Of a DNA stretch of 64,000 bases, positions 8,873 through 16,919 are shown in pieces. A program made the position numbers and the translations under genes. Every line of letters starts with the position of its first letter. Positions within the stretch are counted from its first letter, which is position 1. The DNA comes from Pseudovibrio sp000156235 (lineage in GTDB: Bacteria; Pseudomonadota; Alphaproteobacteria; Rhizobiales; Stappiaceae): assembly GCF_000156235.1 (NCBI RefSeq), contig NZ_DS996811.1, positions 124,001-188,000 of the forward strand, in the 5' to 3' direction. Below the pieces are notes generated by a model, which saw nothing but the letters and a program-made list of their open reading frames with translations, searched no databases and was not told where the DNA came from.

Positions 8873-9973
8873 ATGCTTAAGAAGATCACTGTTTCCAGGG
8901 TGGCTGCTGCGGTTTCTGCAGCGGTGCTCTTGTTGCCTGCAGCGGGTGCTGTTTTCGCGCAAACTTCTGCAGGTGAGCCGCTTCGTGCCATCTATCAAAA
9001 GCCGGTGTCGGAATGGCCTGCACCAACTGTCGATGAAGGTGTTGAGTGGAGCGAGATGGCTCCGCTTCGACTGCCCAGGAGGCCTGAAAAAGGCTCGAAA
9101 GAGCATCTGATTGCTGCGCTTGGTGCAAAGCTGTTTGATGATCCAATCCTTTCCAAGAGCGGGCAGATTTCCTGTCAGAGTTGCCACAACAGGGAACTTG
9201 GATGGGCGGATGGCGTCAAAACCTCGTTTGGTCATGATCGCCAAAGGGGCAACCGAAATGCACCGGCGGTGATTACTGCCGTTCACCGCCCTTCCCTCTT
9301 TTGGGATGGCCGCGCTGCAACGCTGGAGGAGCAGGCACTCGGGCCAATTGAAAACCCGATTGAGATGGCAGCAGAGCTTGATAAAGTTCTTGAGCGGCTG
9401 AACACCCATGATGTCTATCCCGAGATGTTCTTTGATGCCTTTGCAGCCAACCAAATCTCAGCGGATCTTCTGGCAACAGCACTAGCCTCTTTTGAACGCG
9501 GGTTAGAGCGGAAAACACGGCTGGATCTGTTTATGGAAGGTCGCCACAGTGTTTTGAGCGACAGCCAGATCCGCGGCCTGCATCTGTTTCGCACCAAAGC
9601 CCGCTGCATGAACTGCCACAACGGGCCAGCTCTTACAGACGGCAAGTTCCATAATCTCGGCCTGACCTATTTCGGAAAGCCCCTGGAAGATTTGGGGCGT
9701 TATCAGGTCACCAATGATCCGAAGGATGTTGGTGCCTTTGCAACACCGAGCCTGCGCCATATCCGTAACAGCGCACCTTACATGCACAACGGCGTCATCT
9801 CCTCACTGCGCAAAGTGGTGTTGCTCTATAACTTCGGTGGTGGTCGCGAACGTCCACGCACCAAGAAAGAAGCATCTGATCCACTGTTTCCCAAACATTC
9901 CAAGCTGTTGCAGCCATTGAAACTGAACAGGACCGAGATTGAGGATCTGGTGAATTTTCTTGAGGCTCTTTGA
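8873..9973 (+). CDS. periplasmic di-heme cytochrome c peroxidase family protein
   Basis: This 366-residue protein has a Sec signal peptide (residues 1-29, ending AFA) and two heme c attachment sites, CQSCH at 101-105 and CMNCH at 245-249. The conserved SLFWDGRA block is at 141-148 and the candidate axial Met is in YMHNG at 303-307. These features define the CcpA/MauG superfamily, which reduces H2O2 or oxidises a partner protein in the periplasm. It begins 57 bases after the TonB-dependent transducer. Di-heme enzymes of this type are known partners in some metal-chelate uptake operons (for example MbnH), so a role in processing the imported ligand or a partner protein is possible. Plain peroxide detoxification is the simpler alternative. 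Confidence 0.85.
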   Translation: MLKKITVSRVAAAVSAAVLLLPAAGAVFAQTSAGEPLRAIYQKPVSEWPAPTVDEGVEWSEMAPLRLPRRPEKGSKEHLIAALGAKLFDDPILSKSGQISCQSCHNRELGWADGVKTSFGHDRQRGNRNAPAVITAVHRPSLFWDGRAATLEEQALGPIENPIEMAAELDKVLERLNTHDVYPEMFFDAFAANQISADLLATALASFERGLERKTRLDLFMEGRHSVLSDSQIRGLHLFRTKARCMNCHNGPALTDGKFHNLGLTYFGKPLEDLGRYQVTNDPKDVGAFATPSLRHIRNSAPYMHNGVISSLRKVVLLYNFGGGRERPRTKKEASDPLFPKHSKLLQPLKLNRTEIEDLVNFLEAL

Positions 9974-9990
9974 ACCGCAGTTGAACAGTG

Positions 9991-10018
9991 TTGAGCGGCG
10001 ATAAAGTACGCCACTCAA
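9991..10018. terminator. hairpin between convergent genes
   Basis: TTGAGCGGCG (9991-10000) and CGCCACTCAA (10009-10018) form a ten-pair stem with one mismatch and an eight-base loop. It lies between the stop codons of two convergent genes. Neither strand shows a clean T tract, so it may be a weak bidirectional terminator. Confidence 0.4.
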
Positions 10019-10023
10019 TCCAC

Positions 10024-11532
10024 CTACACCGGCTCGCTAAACCGCTCCCTCAGAACGTTCTTTTGGACTTTGCCCATGGTGTTGCGGGGGAGTTCGTTTA
10101 CCACTAGCAGCTTTTGGGGGTGTTTGAAGCGGGCGAGGTGGTCTTTGACGGTTGTCATGATCGCGTCCAGATCAGGTATCTGGCCTTTTTCGGCGACGAG
10201 AATGCCCAATGGGGCTTCGCCGAAGTCTGCGTGAGGCACGCCAATCACTGCGCTTTCCAGAACGCCGGGTTGCTCATCTAGCAGGAGTTCGATTTCTTTC
10301 GGGTAGATGTTGTAACCGCCTGAGATGATGAGGTCTTTGTTGCGGCCAACAATATGGACGTAGCCATGCTCATCCACCTTGCCCATGTCACCAGTGATGA
10401 AGAAGCCATCCTTCCGCAGTTCTGCGGCGGTTTTCTCCGGCATCTGCCAGTAGCCTTTGAAGACGTTTCTTCCGCGCACTTCGATGACCCCGATAGCGCC
10501 CTGCTCCAACTCAGTGCCGCTTTCGGGATCAGTGATCTTCAACTCCACACCCGGCAGAGGGAACCCCACTGTGCCTGCCCGCCGTTCCCCATCATAGGGG
10601 TTGGAGGTGCTCATGTTGGTCTCGGTCATGCCATAACGTTCGAGAATGCGATGATTGGTGCGGTCTTCAAACTGGCGATGGGTTTCCGCCAACAAAGGCG
10701 CACTGCCGGAGGTGAAAAGTCGCATGTGGCCTGTCAGATCTTTGGTGAAGCGTTCATCTCCAAGCAACCGGGTGTAGAACGTTGGCACACCCATCATAGA
10801 GGTCGCATCCGGCAGCTTTTCGATGATCGTATCCAGATTGAACTTGGGCAGGAAAATCATGGAGCCACCAACGGCAAGGATCACATTGGTCGCGACAAAC
10901 AGGCCGTGTGTATGGAAAATCGGTAGCGCATGCAGCAGTACATCTTCCTCAGAAAAGCGCCAGTACTCAACAAGAGTATCTGCGTTGGAAAGCAAGTTAT
11001 CTTGCGTCAGCATGGCCCCTTTAGAACGACCCGTGGTGCCTGAGGTGTAGAGGAAGGCGGCGAGATCCTGAAGGTCTCGGTCTACTGTGTCAAATGCTGT
11101 CGGTTGGCTATTGGCTTCATCCATCAACGTGCCGGTGCCATCTGCGTTGAGCGTGCGTAGGACCACACCTAGCTCATCAGCAAGTACCTGTAGTTTCTCC
11201 GCTTTAGCCCCATCACAGACAACCACCGATGCACCGCTGTTATCGAGGAAGTAGGAAAGTTCTTCAACGGTGTAGGCGATATTCAACGGCAGAAAGATCA
11301 GGCCAGCCTGAACGCAAGCGGCATAAAGCGCCAGCGCTTGCGGTGTCTTTTCCGTTTGCATGGCCACGCGATCACCCGGCTGCAAACCATGCTTCACGAG
11401 CGCATGGGCAAGCTGCGCTGTCATTTCAAGAAAATGTGCGTATGAGATGGTTGTTCCATCAGGCAAATACAGGAAAGGCTTGGTTTTGGATGCATGGATG
11501 CCGAACAAACGATCATAAAGCGGGTTCGCCAT
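10024..11532 (-). CDS. matB: malonyl-CoA synthetase (MatB-like, acyl-CoA synthetase family)
   Basis: This 502-residue adenylate-forming enzyme carries the P-loop 'LYTSGTTGRSKGAM' (around 150-163), 'ERYGMTETNM', 'GDMGKVDEHGYVHIVGRNKDLIISGG' split around the hinge, and the C-terminal catalytic Lys segment 'PRNTMGKVQKNVLRERF'. The N-terminal half, with 'LPLNIAYTVEELSYFLDNS', resembles rhizobial MatB, which makes malonyl-CoA from malonate, ATP and CoA. I place the start at the ATG complementary to 11530-11532 (MANPLYDRL), which has a GAGAAAGG site upstream; a longer frame exists. No malonyl-CoA decarboxylase gene or malonate transporter is adjacent. A related short/medium-chain acyl-CoA synthetase is the alternative. 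Confidence 0.78.
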   Translation of the reverse strand: MANPLYDRLFGIHASKTKPFLYLPDGTTISYAHFLEMTAQLAHALVKHGLQPGDRVAMQTEKTPQALALYAACVQAGLIFLPLNIAYTVEELSYFLDNSGASVVVCDGAKAEKLQVLADELGVVLRTLNADGTGTLMDEANSQPTAFDTVDRDLQDLAAFLYTSGTTGRSKGAMLTQDNLLSNADTLVEYWRFSEEDVLLHALPIFHTHGLFVATNVILAVGGSMIFLPKFNLDTIIEKLPDATSMMGVPTFYTRLLGDERFTKDLTGHMRLFTSGSAPLLAETHRQFEDRTNHRILERYGMTETNMSTSNPYDGERRAGTVGFPLPGVELKITDPESGTELEQGAIGVIEVRGRNVFKGYWQMPEKTAAELRKDGFFITGDMGKVDEHGYVHIVGRNKDLIISGGYNIYPKEIELLLDEQPGVLESAVIGVPHADFGEAPLGILVAEKGQIPDLDAIMTTVKDHLARFKHPQKLLVVNELPRNTMGKVQKNVLRERFSEPV

Positions 11533-11735
11533 GTAAGTGCCTTTCTCTGCTGTCGCGAGCCAAGCGGTGGGCCAAAGTCGCACGCTGGAACTGATTCATC
11601 CAGATAAGAGTAATGCGATCCTACAGCCCTGAACAGTTGGCACTCCGTCGAGATAGGGTCTGCTCTACCCCCATTTGTCTTGGTGCGGATCTGCGCCTAT
11701 GCTGCTGGCATTCTCTGAGAAAGCTTTTTTTAAAA

Positions 11736-12476
11736 ATGAATACACGCAATATCTTCACGGACCCTGCTGTCGCGCAGTTTTATGAACTGACACCCCGCGA
11801 CCGACAGGACCATATGTTCTGTAAATCACTTGCTCGCAACGCCAGGTCTGTCCTTGATCTGGGCTGTGGCACTGGAGAGCTCACCGTACAGCTGGTGAAG
11901 GGGCGCCGCGTTGTTGGGCTCGATCCAGCCGGAGCAATGCTGGATATCGCCCGCACTCGTCCCGGTGGAGAGCAGGTGACATGGGTAGAAGGTGACGCCC
12001 GCTCGTTTGATCTGGGAGAGACCTTTGATCTTATCTGCCTGACGGGACATTCCTTCCAATTTTTCCTGACTAAAGAAGACCAGCGCGCAGCGCTATCCTG
12101 CATTGCAAAGCACCTGAGCCCAACAGGTCAGTTTGTCTTCGACACCCGCAATCCAGACTTTCCGGGCAGGAAGACCCGCAGCAAACAAGAAACGCTATCT
12201 CAGTCCATGCATTCGAAACTAGGGCCTATCGAGAGCTGGAACATCTCGGAGTATGATGAGGCAGAACAGATCCTCAGCTTTATCAATGCTTACAAGTCAC
12301 TGGAGACAGGAGAGATTTTCAGCGCCCCCTCCCAACTCAAATACACCTCACAAAAGAAACTGGCGCAGTTGATGGCTGACACGGGTTTGCAAGTCACAGA
12401 CTGGCTGGGGGAATGGACTGGAGAGCCCTATCACCCGTTATCGCGTGAGATTATCCCCGTTGGCGGGAAGGCTTAG
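11736..12476 (+). CDS. class I SAM-dependent methyltransferase
   Basis: This 246-residue protein has a clear SAM-binding motif I, VLDLGCGTGELT (about residues 38-49), then 'VVGLDPAGAML' (motif post-I), 'WVEGDARSFDL' and 'FDLICLTGHSFQFF'. The chosen start, ATG 11736, gives MNTRNIF and the N-terminal length expected for this family; an in-frame upstream start at 11613 would add 41 unlikely residues. The substrate is not recognisable. It is divergent from matB, with about 200 bases between the two start codons, and is followed by a small secreted protein gene. Confidence 0.78.
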   Translation: MNTRNIFTDPAVAQFYELTPRDRQDHMFCKSLARNARSVLDLGCGTGELTVQLVKGRRVVGLDPAGAMLDIARTRPGGEQVTWVEGDARSFDLGETFDLICLTGHSFQFFLTKEDQRAALSCIAKHLSPTGQFVFDTRNPDFPGRKTRSKQETLSQSMHSKLGPIESWNISEYDEAEQILSFINAYKSLETGEIFSAPSQLKYTSQKKLAQLMADTGLQVTDWLGEWTGEPYHPLSREIIPVGGKA

Positions 12477-12546
12477 GTTCTTAAAAACTCACACTCTGGT
12501 TCGTAAATCGTCCTCCTTTCTGCAAACAACCAAAAATGAGGACATA

Positions 12547-13056
12547 ATGAAAAGCAAAAAACATCTCACATTTAGTCTATGCGCTTTTATAGCAGCTAGT
12601 GCATTCTTCACACAGCCCGCTACGAGTGAAGCAATCTATCGTGGATTACTAGAGGGTGGACACGGTGTCTTGGACCTCAGAGAAAATCGCTTTAATTTCG
12701 GAGGAGGAGGCCTCTCTTTCAACAAAGACATGGCACAGATCATGGCAGCACCACAGAATTTCAACTGTGCACTGATGTTGGATACTACCAATCCAATCCC
12801 AGTTGTTGGCAATCAATCCGCGATTAATCAATTCCCAGGATTTGACGCGACTTTTGATCAAAACCCACCGGCAATCCCTCAGGGTCATGTCAGCGTAAAT
12901 GATAATCCAGCAGTTGCAAATCCAGCACGGGCATTCGCAAACCAAATTGCCGATATTGCACGTAACAATCCCGCTACTTTCAATGATGACCACATCGTAG
13001 GTGTCCATCTTACAGATGATGAATGTCGCGATAAACCAAAATGGCTTAACCAGTAA
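12547..13056 (+). CDS. small secreted protein of unknown function
   Basis: I do not recognise this 169-residue protein. It starts MKSKKHLTF with a clear Sec signal peptide (hydrophobic core LCAFIAASAFF, likely cleavage after ATSEA near residue 29) and an AGGACAT-type ribosome binding site. The mature part is rich in Asn, Ala, Pro and Phe, has a Gly-rich FNFGGGGLSF stretch, and contains two Cys (in FNCAL and DECRD) that could form a disulfide. The ending HLTDDECRDKPKWLNQ is charged. It sits just after a methyltransferase gene and converges on a LysE exporter gene. Expected location is periplasmic or extracellular. Confidence 0.6.
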   Translation: MKSKKHLTFSLCAFIAASAFFTQPATSEAIYRGLLEGGHGVLDLRENRFNFGGGGLSFNKDMAQIMAAPQNFNCALMLDTTNPIPVVGNQSAINQFPGFDATFDQNPPAIPQGHVSVNDNPAVANPARAFANQIADIARNNPATFNDDHIVGVHLTDDECRDKPKWLNQ

Positions 13057-13071
13057 ATCGTACGCAAGCTA

Positions 13072-13102
13072 GCTCTACTTCTGCAATAAGCGGAAGTGGA
13101 GC
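13072..13102. terminator. hairpin between convergent genes
   Basis: GCTCTACTTC (13072-13081) and GAAGTGGAGC (13093-13102) can form a ten-pair stem with one G-T pair and an eleven-base loop, just between the ends of the secreted-protein gene and the LysE-family gene. It lacks a T tract. Confidence 0.35.
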
Positions 13103-13103
13103 C

Positions 13104-13718
13104 TCACCGCTCAAACCGTGCCAACGCGAGGCCGATGCCGGAACCGATGAAGAGTGTGCCGGTGAGCTTGTGGCGCAGGTGGCCAATGCTTTTGAAGAGC
13201 GGTGTTGCAGAGCGGGCGAGAGCGGCCCAACACAGGTCTCCGCCAAAGATAACAAGCAGATAGATCAGTGCAGGCTGAGCCAATGCGTAGGTTGCGCTCT
13301 GGTTGCTGACGAACTGAGGCAGAAAGGCTGCGCTGAAGACAAGTGTCTTCGGGTTGATCATAGCAAGCAACATGCCCTGCCAGAAGAGACTGCGCAAAGG
13401 TGTTGCGCTGGCTTGCGCGTTCTCCAGCATATCCGACCGTTCTCGCCATGATTTGATGCCAAGATAGATCAGGTAAGCCGCACCAGCCCATTTCACCCAC
13501 AAGGAGGCATCTGCCACAAACGTCAATAGAGCCGTAAATCCAAGCACGACAATGCTAAGCTGAATGGCAACGCCGAGGGTTGTTCCAAGAACAGTCACAG
13601 CGCCAAAGCGGAACCCATGGCTGATGGTATTGGCAGCAATGAGCGCAACATTGGGACCTGGAATGGCCACCAGAGCAGCTGTTGCAATCACAAGCGCAAA
13701 TATCATCTCAACTGACAT
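13104..13718 (-). CDS. LysE/RhtB-family amino acid exporter
   Basis: This 204-residue inner-membrane protein has about six hydrophobic segments and the hallmark 'ATAALVAIPGPNVALIAANT' N-terminal helix of the LysE/RhtB superfamily, followed by 'GIKSWRERSD' and 'NPKTLVFSAAFLPQFV'. The start is ATG at 13718 behind a GGGAGGGG ribosome binding site; a TTG five codons upstream is less likely. Members export amino acids such as homoserine, threonine or lysine. Neighbouring genes do not show which substrate is moved. It is transcribed toward the secreted-protein gene. Confidence 0.8.
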   Translation of the reverse strand: MSVEMIFALVIATAALVAIPGPNVALIAANTISHGFRFGAVTVLGTTLGVAIQLSIVVLGFTALLTFVADASLWVKWAGAAYLIYLGIKSWRERSDMLENAQASATPLRSLFWQGMLLAMINPKTLVFSAAFLPQFVSNQSATYALAQPALIYLLVIFGGDLCWAALARSATPLFKSIGHLRHKLTGTLFIGSGIGLALARFER

Positions 13719-13802
13719 GAGTTCCCCTCCCAAACATCAGCGGGCAGTTTGGAAGGTTCTCGCAATGAATGCAAGGCGGGCTTTAGGTGACCTGCCCTTG
13801 CC

Positions 13803-14675
13803 TCACTGAACCGCAGAAAGTTTATCTGGATTGCGCTGCGCGTAGATGGCGTTGACCTTCATCTCCTCATCATAGCCAAAGGTGAAGGTTGTGACGATGC
13901 CGCCGCCATCGACTGTCACCAGAGACAGACACGCATTGAGTTCTTCCACCCAGGCTCTTCCGCTGCTTGCCGCTGGCGAGATGGCCTTGTCGATAAAGCC
14001 AAGCACCTGCTCCAGCCCCACAAGTGGTTTTGGAATAGCATTGACCTTGCCACCACCATCAGACAGGAGAGCTACATCAGCAGCCAGCAATTGAGACAGC
14101 TGAGAGGTCTCGCCTGTTTCCAGCGCGGATTGGAATGCATGAACCATCTCGCGCTGTTTTTCGGCAGGTGCAACAAACCGCTGAGATTTTTGCTGGATGT
14201 TGGCTTTGGCCCGCGAAACCAGCTTACGGCAACTGGCAGGGGTCACTTCCAGGATCTCAGCAACTTCCTCATAACTGGAGGAGAACACCTCACGCAGCAG
14301 AAAGGCAGCGCGCTCTTTTGGGGCGAGCCGTTCCATCACCAGCAGGAACGCCATGGTGAGGCTCTCTGAGAGCTCCACCCGATCCTCGGGCGTGTCCTGT
14401 GTTGTGGTGTGCAAAGGCTCCGGCAGCCACATACCAACGTAATTTTCGCGTTTTTTACGCGCTGTTTTGAGTTGATCGAGGGCCTTGCGTGTGCAAACTG
14501 TGGTAAGCCATGCCTCCGCATTAGAAATGTCATCATGACTGGCGGACAACCAACTGAGATAGGTCTCCTGCACCACGTCTTCGGCTTCTGCCGTGGAACC
14601 TAATAAGCGGTAAGCCAGCCCCATCAGCATGGGTCTGGCCTTCTCAAATGCACAAAGTGATTTATCTGATGTCAT
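13803..14675 (-). CDS. ECF41-type sigma factor with C-terminal SnoaL-like regulatory domain
   Basis: This 290-residue protein has sigma region 2 (about 9-75, LAYRLLGSTAEAEDVVQETY), region 4 (about 125-180, FLLREVFSSSYEEVAEILEV) and a C-terminal extension resembling SnoaL/NTF2. It also carries three short motifs I associate with the ECF41 group: WLPEP in the linker, DGGGK in the extension, and NPDKL close to the C-terminus. In that group the extension controls sigma activity without an anti-sigma factor. The start ATG (14675) lies two bases after the stop of a carboxymuconolactone decarboxylase-like gene, the typical ECF41 partner, so the two are translationally coupled. Expression should come from the ECF41-like promoter upstream of that partner gene. 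Confidence 0.85.
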   Translation of the reverse strand: MTSDKSLCAFEKARPMLMGLAYRLLGSTAEAEDVVQETYLSWLSASHDDISNAEAWLTTVCTRKALDQLKTARKKRENYVGMWLPEPLHTTTQDTPEDRVELSESLTMAFLLVMERLAPKERAAFLLREVFSSSYEEVAEILEVTPASCRKLVSRAKANIQQKSQRFVAPAEKQREMVHAFQSALETGETSQLSQLLAADVALLSDGGGKVNAIPKPLVGLEQVLGFIDKAISPAASSGRAWVEELNACLSLVTVDGGGIVTTFTFGYDEEMKVNAIYAQRNPDKLSAVQ

Positions 14676-14677
14676 GA

Positions 14678-15109
14678 TCAATGGTTCGATATTGCAATCC
14701 GGTTCCAAAGGTTGATCATGCCAACCATGGCCGTCATCGTGGAAATTTCCTGATCACTGTAATGCTTTTTCAGCTCCTGGCGAAGACGTGGAAGCTGATC
14801 TTCTTTGTTAAGTTCTGTCAGAGCTTCGGTCCATTCAAACGCCAGCTTCTCTTTTTCAGAAAAATCATCACTATGACGCCAGATGATGAGATGATCCAGA
14901 CGGTGATTGGTTTCGCCCGCCTTGCGCGCATCGCGAGTGTGCATCTTCACCCAGAACCCGCAACCGTTGATCTGAGATGCCCGCAGCAGAATGAGGTGAT
15001 GCAGCTTTTCATCAAAACCTGTTGCAGCGATAACCTCTTCCAAGCCCTGAAGGGCTGCCATAATCTGCGCACCGCTCTCATAGTGATTGATGGTGGTGTG
15101 AACGTTCAT
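14678..15109 (-). CDS. carboxymuconolactone decarboxylase / AhpD-like family protein
   Basis: This 143-residue protein is all-helical, with the CMD-family core 'LILLRASQINGCGFWVKMHT' split here as LILLRASQ, INGCGFW and VKMHTRDARKAGE (about residues 43-70). Most family members read C-A-F-C-x-x-x-H at this place, a redox CxxC plus His. Here the second Cys is Trp (C-G-F-W), so a thiol-disulfide cycle of the usual kind looks impossible. The start is ATG 15109 behind GGAG. It precedes the ECF41 sigma gene by two bases and is the likely main target of that sigma factor. The small-molecule substrate is unknown. Confidence 0.82.
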   Translation of the reverse strand: MNVHTTINHYESGAQIMAALQGLEEVIAATGFDEKLHHLILLRASQINGCGFWVKMHTRDARKAGETNHRLDHLIIWRHSDDFSEKEKLAFEWTEALTELNKEDQLPRLRQELKKHYSDQEISTMTAMVGMINLWNRIAISNH

Positions 15110-15148
15110 CGTCATCTCCAGTGATTGTTTTGTTGCGTTCACTGGTTC

Positions 15149-15175
15149 GACGAGACAGCGCCTTCAGATGTGACG
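15149..15175 (-). promoter_or_regulatory. ECF41-type promoter for the CMD-sigma operon
   Basis: On the minus strand CGTCACA (15175-15169) is followed after exactly 16 bases by CGTC (15152-15149). This agrees with the ECF41 promoter as I remember it, TGTCACA then 16 bases then CGTC, with one mismatch in the -35 element. It lies 40 bases before the start codon of the CMD gene, so the sigma factor would control its own operon. Confidence 0.7.
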
Positions 15176-15214
15176 TGGCGCCAAAGAAAAAATGAAACCT
15201 CTTGTTGCAAAGCC

Positions 15215-15718
15215 CTACAAAGCAGGATGGCGATAGACCAGATCGACAGGATCATGACGTTCTGCATCCGGGTCAATGACGGCACCCATACGTTCTGCAA
15301 GCTTGCGCGAACGCTCATTTTTTGGGTCGATGTAGCTGACCAGCGTTTTCAGGCCCAGCTCTTCAAAAGCCCATTTGCGCATCCGCATGGCAGCTTCCAG
15401 CGCATAGCCGTGCCCTTCAAAGCCATCATAAAGGAACCAGCCCAGCTCATGCTCAGGAAACAATGGTCCATGATTGAGCCCGACCTGACCAACGGTTTTG
15501 CCCGTTGTCTTGTCATCCACCATCAAAGCACCGTGACCAAACAAGACCCAATGCGCGATATCATGACTGAAGATGCCCCAGGTCACATGCCTTGGCGTTG
15601 GGCCGCCCATAAATTGCGAACGGTCTGATTGCATCAGCTGCTCATACTGCGGCCAATCCTCAATCGTCATCGGACGAAGGCGCAATCTTTCGGTTTCGAG
15701 GGTCGGTATCACAGTCAT
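15215..15718 (-). CDS. GNAT-family N-acetyltransferase (RimJ/RimL type)
   Basis: This 167-residue protein has the RimJ/RimL acetyltransferase pattern: 'LETERLRLRPMTIEDWPQY' at the N-terminus, 'GQVGLNHGPLFPEHELGWFL' in the central beta-strands, 'GHGYALEAAMRMRKWAF' for acetyl-CoA binding, and 'LVSYIDPKNERSRKLAERMG' near the C-terminus. I chose the ATG at 15718 because it starts just before the conserved ETERL motif. The acetylated substrate is unknown; family members act on ribosomal proteins, aminoglycosides or small amines. It is upstream of, and in the same direction as, the CMD-sigma pair but is separated by their promoter. Confidence 0.8.
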   Translation of the reverse strand: MTVIPTLETERLRLRPMTIEDWPQYEQLMQSDRSQFMGGPTPRHVTWGIFSHDIAHWVLFGHGALMVDDKTTGKTVGQVGLNHGPLFPEHELGWFLYDGFEGHGYALEAAMRMRKWAFEELGLKTLVSYIDPKNERSRKLAERMGAVIDPDAERHDPVDLVYRHPAL

Positions 15719-15986
15719 TTGATCAATCCAGCAATGAAAAAAGGAATCTCTGAGCGTATTGTCAGCGGCGAACAATATTTCGGCAGCTGCTTTGAAAAAA
15801 GCAATTTTTAATCTGGCGTGTTGGGAACTTTCAAGATGGACTATGCAGCAAGGCGTGTCAGCCAAGACCTTGTTTTTGATGGCACACTTGATTTTGTTAA
15901 GGACTCACCCATCTGTTGAGATGAAAAAGACAGCCGCATAGCTGTCCGTTCCCATTTGCTAATAATCAATACGGAGCCACAATTTC

Positions 15987-16853
15987 ATGAGTGATAAGCA
16001 AGAGTATACCCCACCAAAGGTTTGGAAGTGGGAACAGAAAAACGGCGGCCAGTTCGCAAACATCAACCGCCCAATCGCTGGCCCAACCCATGACAAAGAT
16101 CTGGAGGTTGGCAAGCACCCGCTACAGCTTTACTCGCTGGCAACGCCAAACGGCGTGAAAGTCACCATCATGCTGGAAGAGCTTCTGGCAGCAGGCTTTA
16201 GCGAAGCAGAATACGATGCCTGGCTGATCAACATCGGCGAAGGTGATCAGTTCTCCAGCGGCTTTGTTGGCGCAAACCCGAACTCCAAAATCCCGGCACT
16301 GGTGGACCACAGCACCGAAACACCAACCCGCGTGTTCGAGTCCGGTTCCATCCTGCTGTACCTGGCAGAAAAGTTCGGCGCCTTCCTGCCGAAAGATCCA
16401 GCAGCCCGCACAGAAGCCATGAACTGGCTGTTCTGGCAGATGGGTTCCGCTCCATATCTGGGCGGTGGTTTCGGCCACTTCTACGCTTACGCGCCAGAAA
16501 AGTTCGAGTACCCAATCAACCGCTTCGCCATGGAAGCCAAGCGTCAGCTGGACGTACTGGACCGCAATCTGGCGGAACGCCGCTTCATGGCTGGTGACGA
16601 GTACTCCATCGCAGATATGGCGATCTTCCCGTGGTACGGCGCACTAGTGCTCGGCTCACTCTACAGCGCTGCTGAGTTCCTCTCCGTTGACGAGTACAAG
16701 AACGTGAAACGTTGGGCGGAAGAAATCGCTGAGCGCCCTGCCGTTAAACGCGGCAAACGCGTCAACCGCACCTGGGGTGATGAGGACCAACAGGTCCCAG
16801 AACGCCACGACGCCAGCGACCTGGACCCAAAACCAGCCTCTGAAAGAGCGTAA
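15987..16853 (+). CDS. yghU: YghU-like glutathione transferase / disulfide-bond oxidoreductase
   Basis: This 288-residue protein matches YghU-type nu-class glutathione transferases. It has an N-terminal extension (PPKVWKWEQKNGGQFANINR), then a thioredoxin-like domain with 'LYSLATPNGVKVTIMLEEL' (about 48-66, containing the TPNG motif of the active site) and FVGANPNSKIPALVD, then 'VFESGSILLYLAEKFG' for the glutathione gamma-glutamyl site. The C-terminal helical domain includes 'FAMEAKRQLDVLDRNLAE' and 'YSIADMAIFPWYG'. E. coli YghU is known to have disulfide-bond reductase activity with glutathione. It is cytoplasmic and monocistronic, ending in a strong terminator. Confidence 0.87.
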   Translation: MSDKQEYTPPKVWKWEQKNGGQFANINRPIAGPTHDKDLEVGKHPLQLYSLATPNGVKVTIMLEELLAAGFSEAEYDAWLINIGEGDQFSSGFVGANPNSKIPALVDHSTETPTRVFESGSILLYLAEKFGAFLPKDPAARTEAMNWLFWQMGSAPYLGGGFGHFYAYAPEKFEYPINRFAMEAKRQLDVLDRNLAERRFMAGDEYSIADMAIFPWYGALVLGSLYSAAEFLSVDEYKNVKRWAEEIAERPAVKRGKRVNRTWGDEDQQVPERHDASDLDPKPASERA

Positions 16854-16878
16854 ATCGCGTAGTCAGAACTGAAAACGC

Positions 16879-16912
16879 AAAACCCGGCTTTGATGAGGCC
16901 GGGTTTTATTTT
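16879..16912 (+). terminator. rho-independent terminator
   Basis: AAAACCCGGC (16879-16888) and GCCGGGTTTT (16898-16907) form a perfect ten-pair stem with a nine-base loop, followed by ATTTTG. It lies 25 bases after the yghU stop and can also stop the converging membrane-protein gene. Confidence 0.85.
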
Positions 16913-16919
16913 GCATACT

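Noticed and set aside
4232..9973. Complete methanobactin (chalkophore) operon
   Set aside because: Sigma factor, FecR-type protein, receptor and di-heme protein are reminiscent, but no precursor peptide, MbnB, MbnC or MbnP-like gene is found in or around the cluster.
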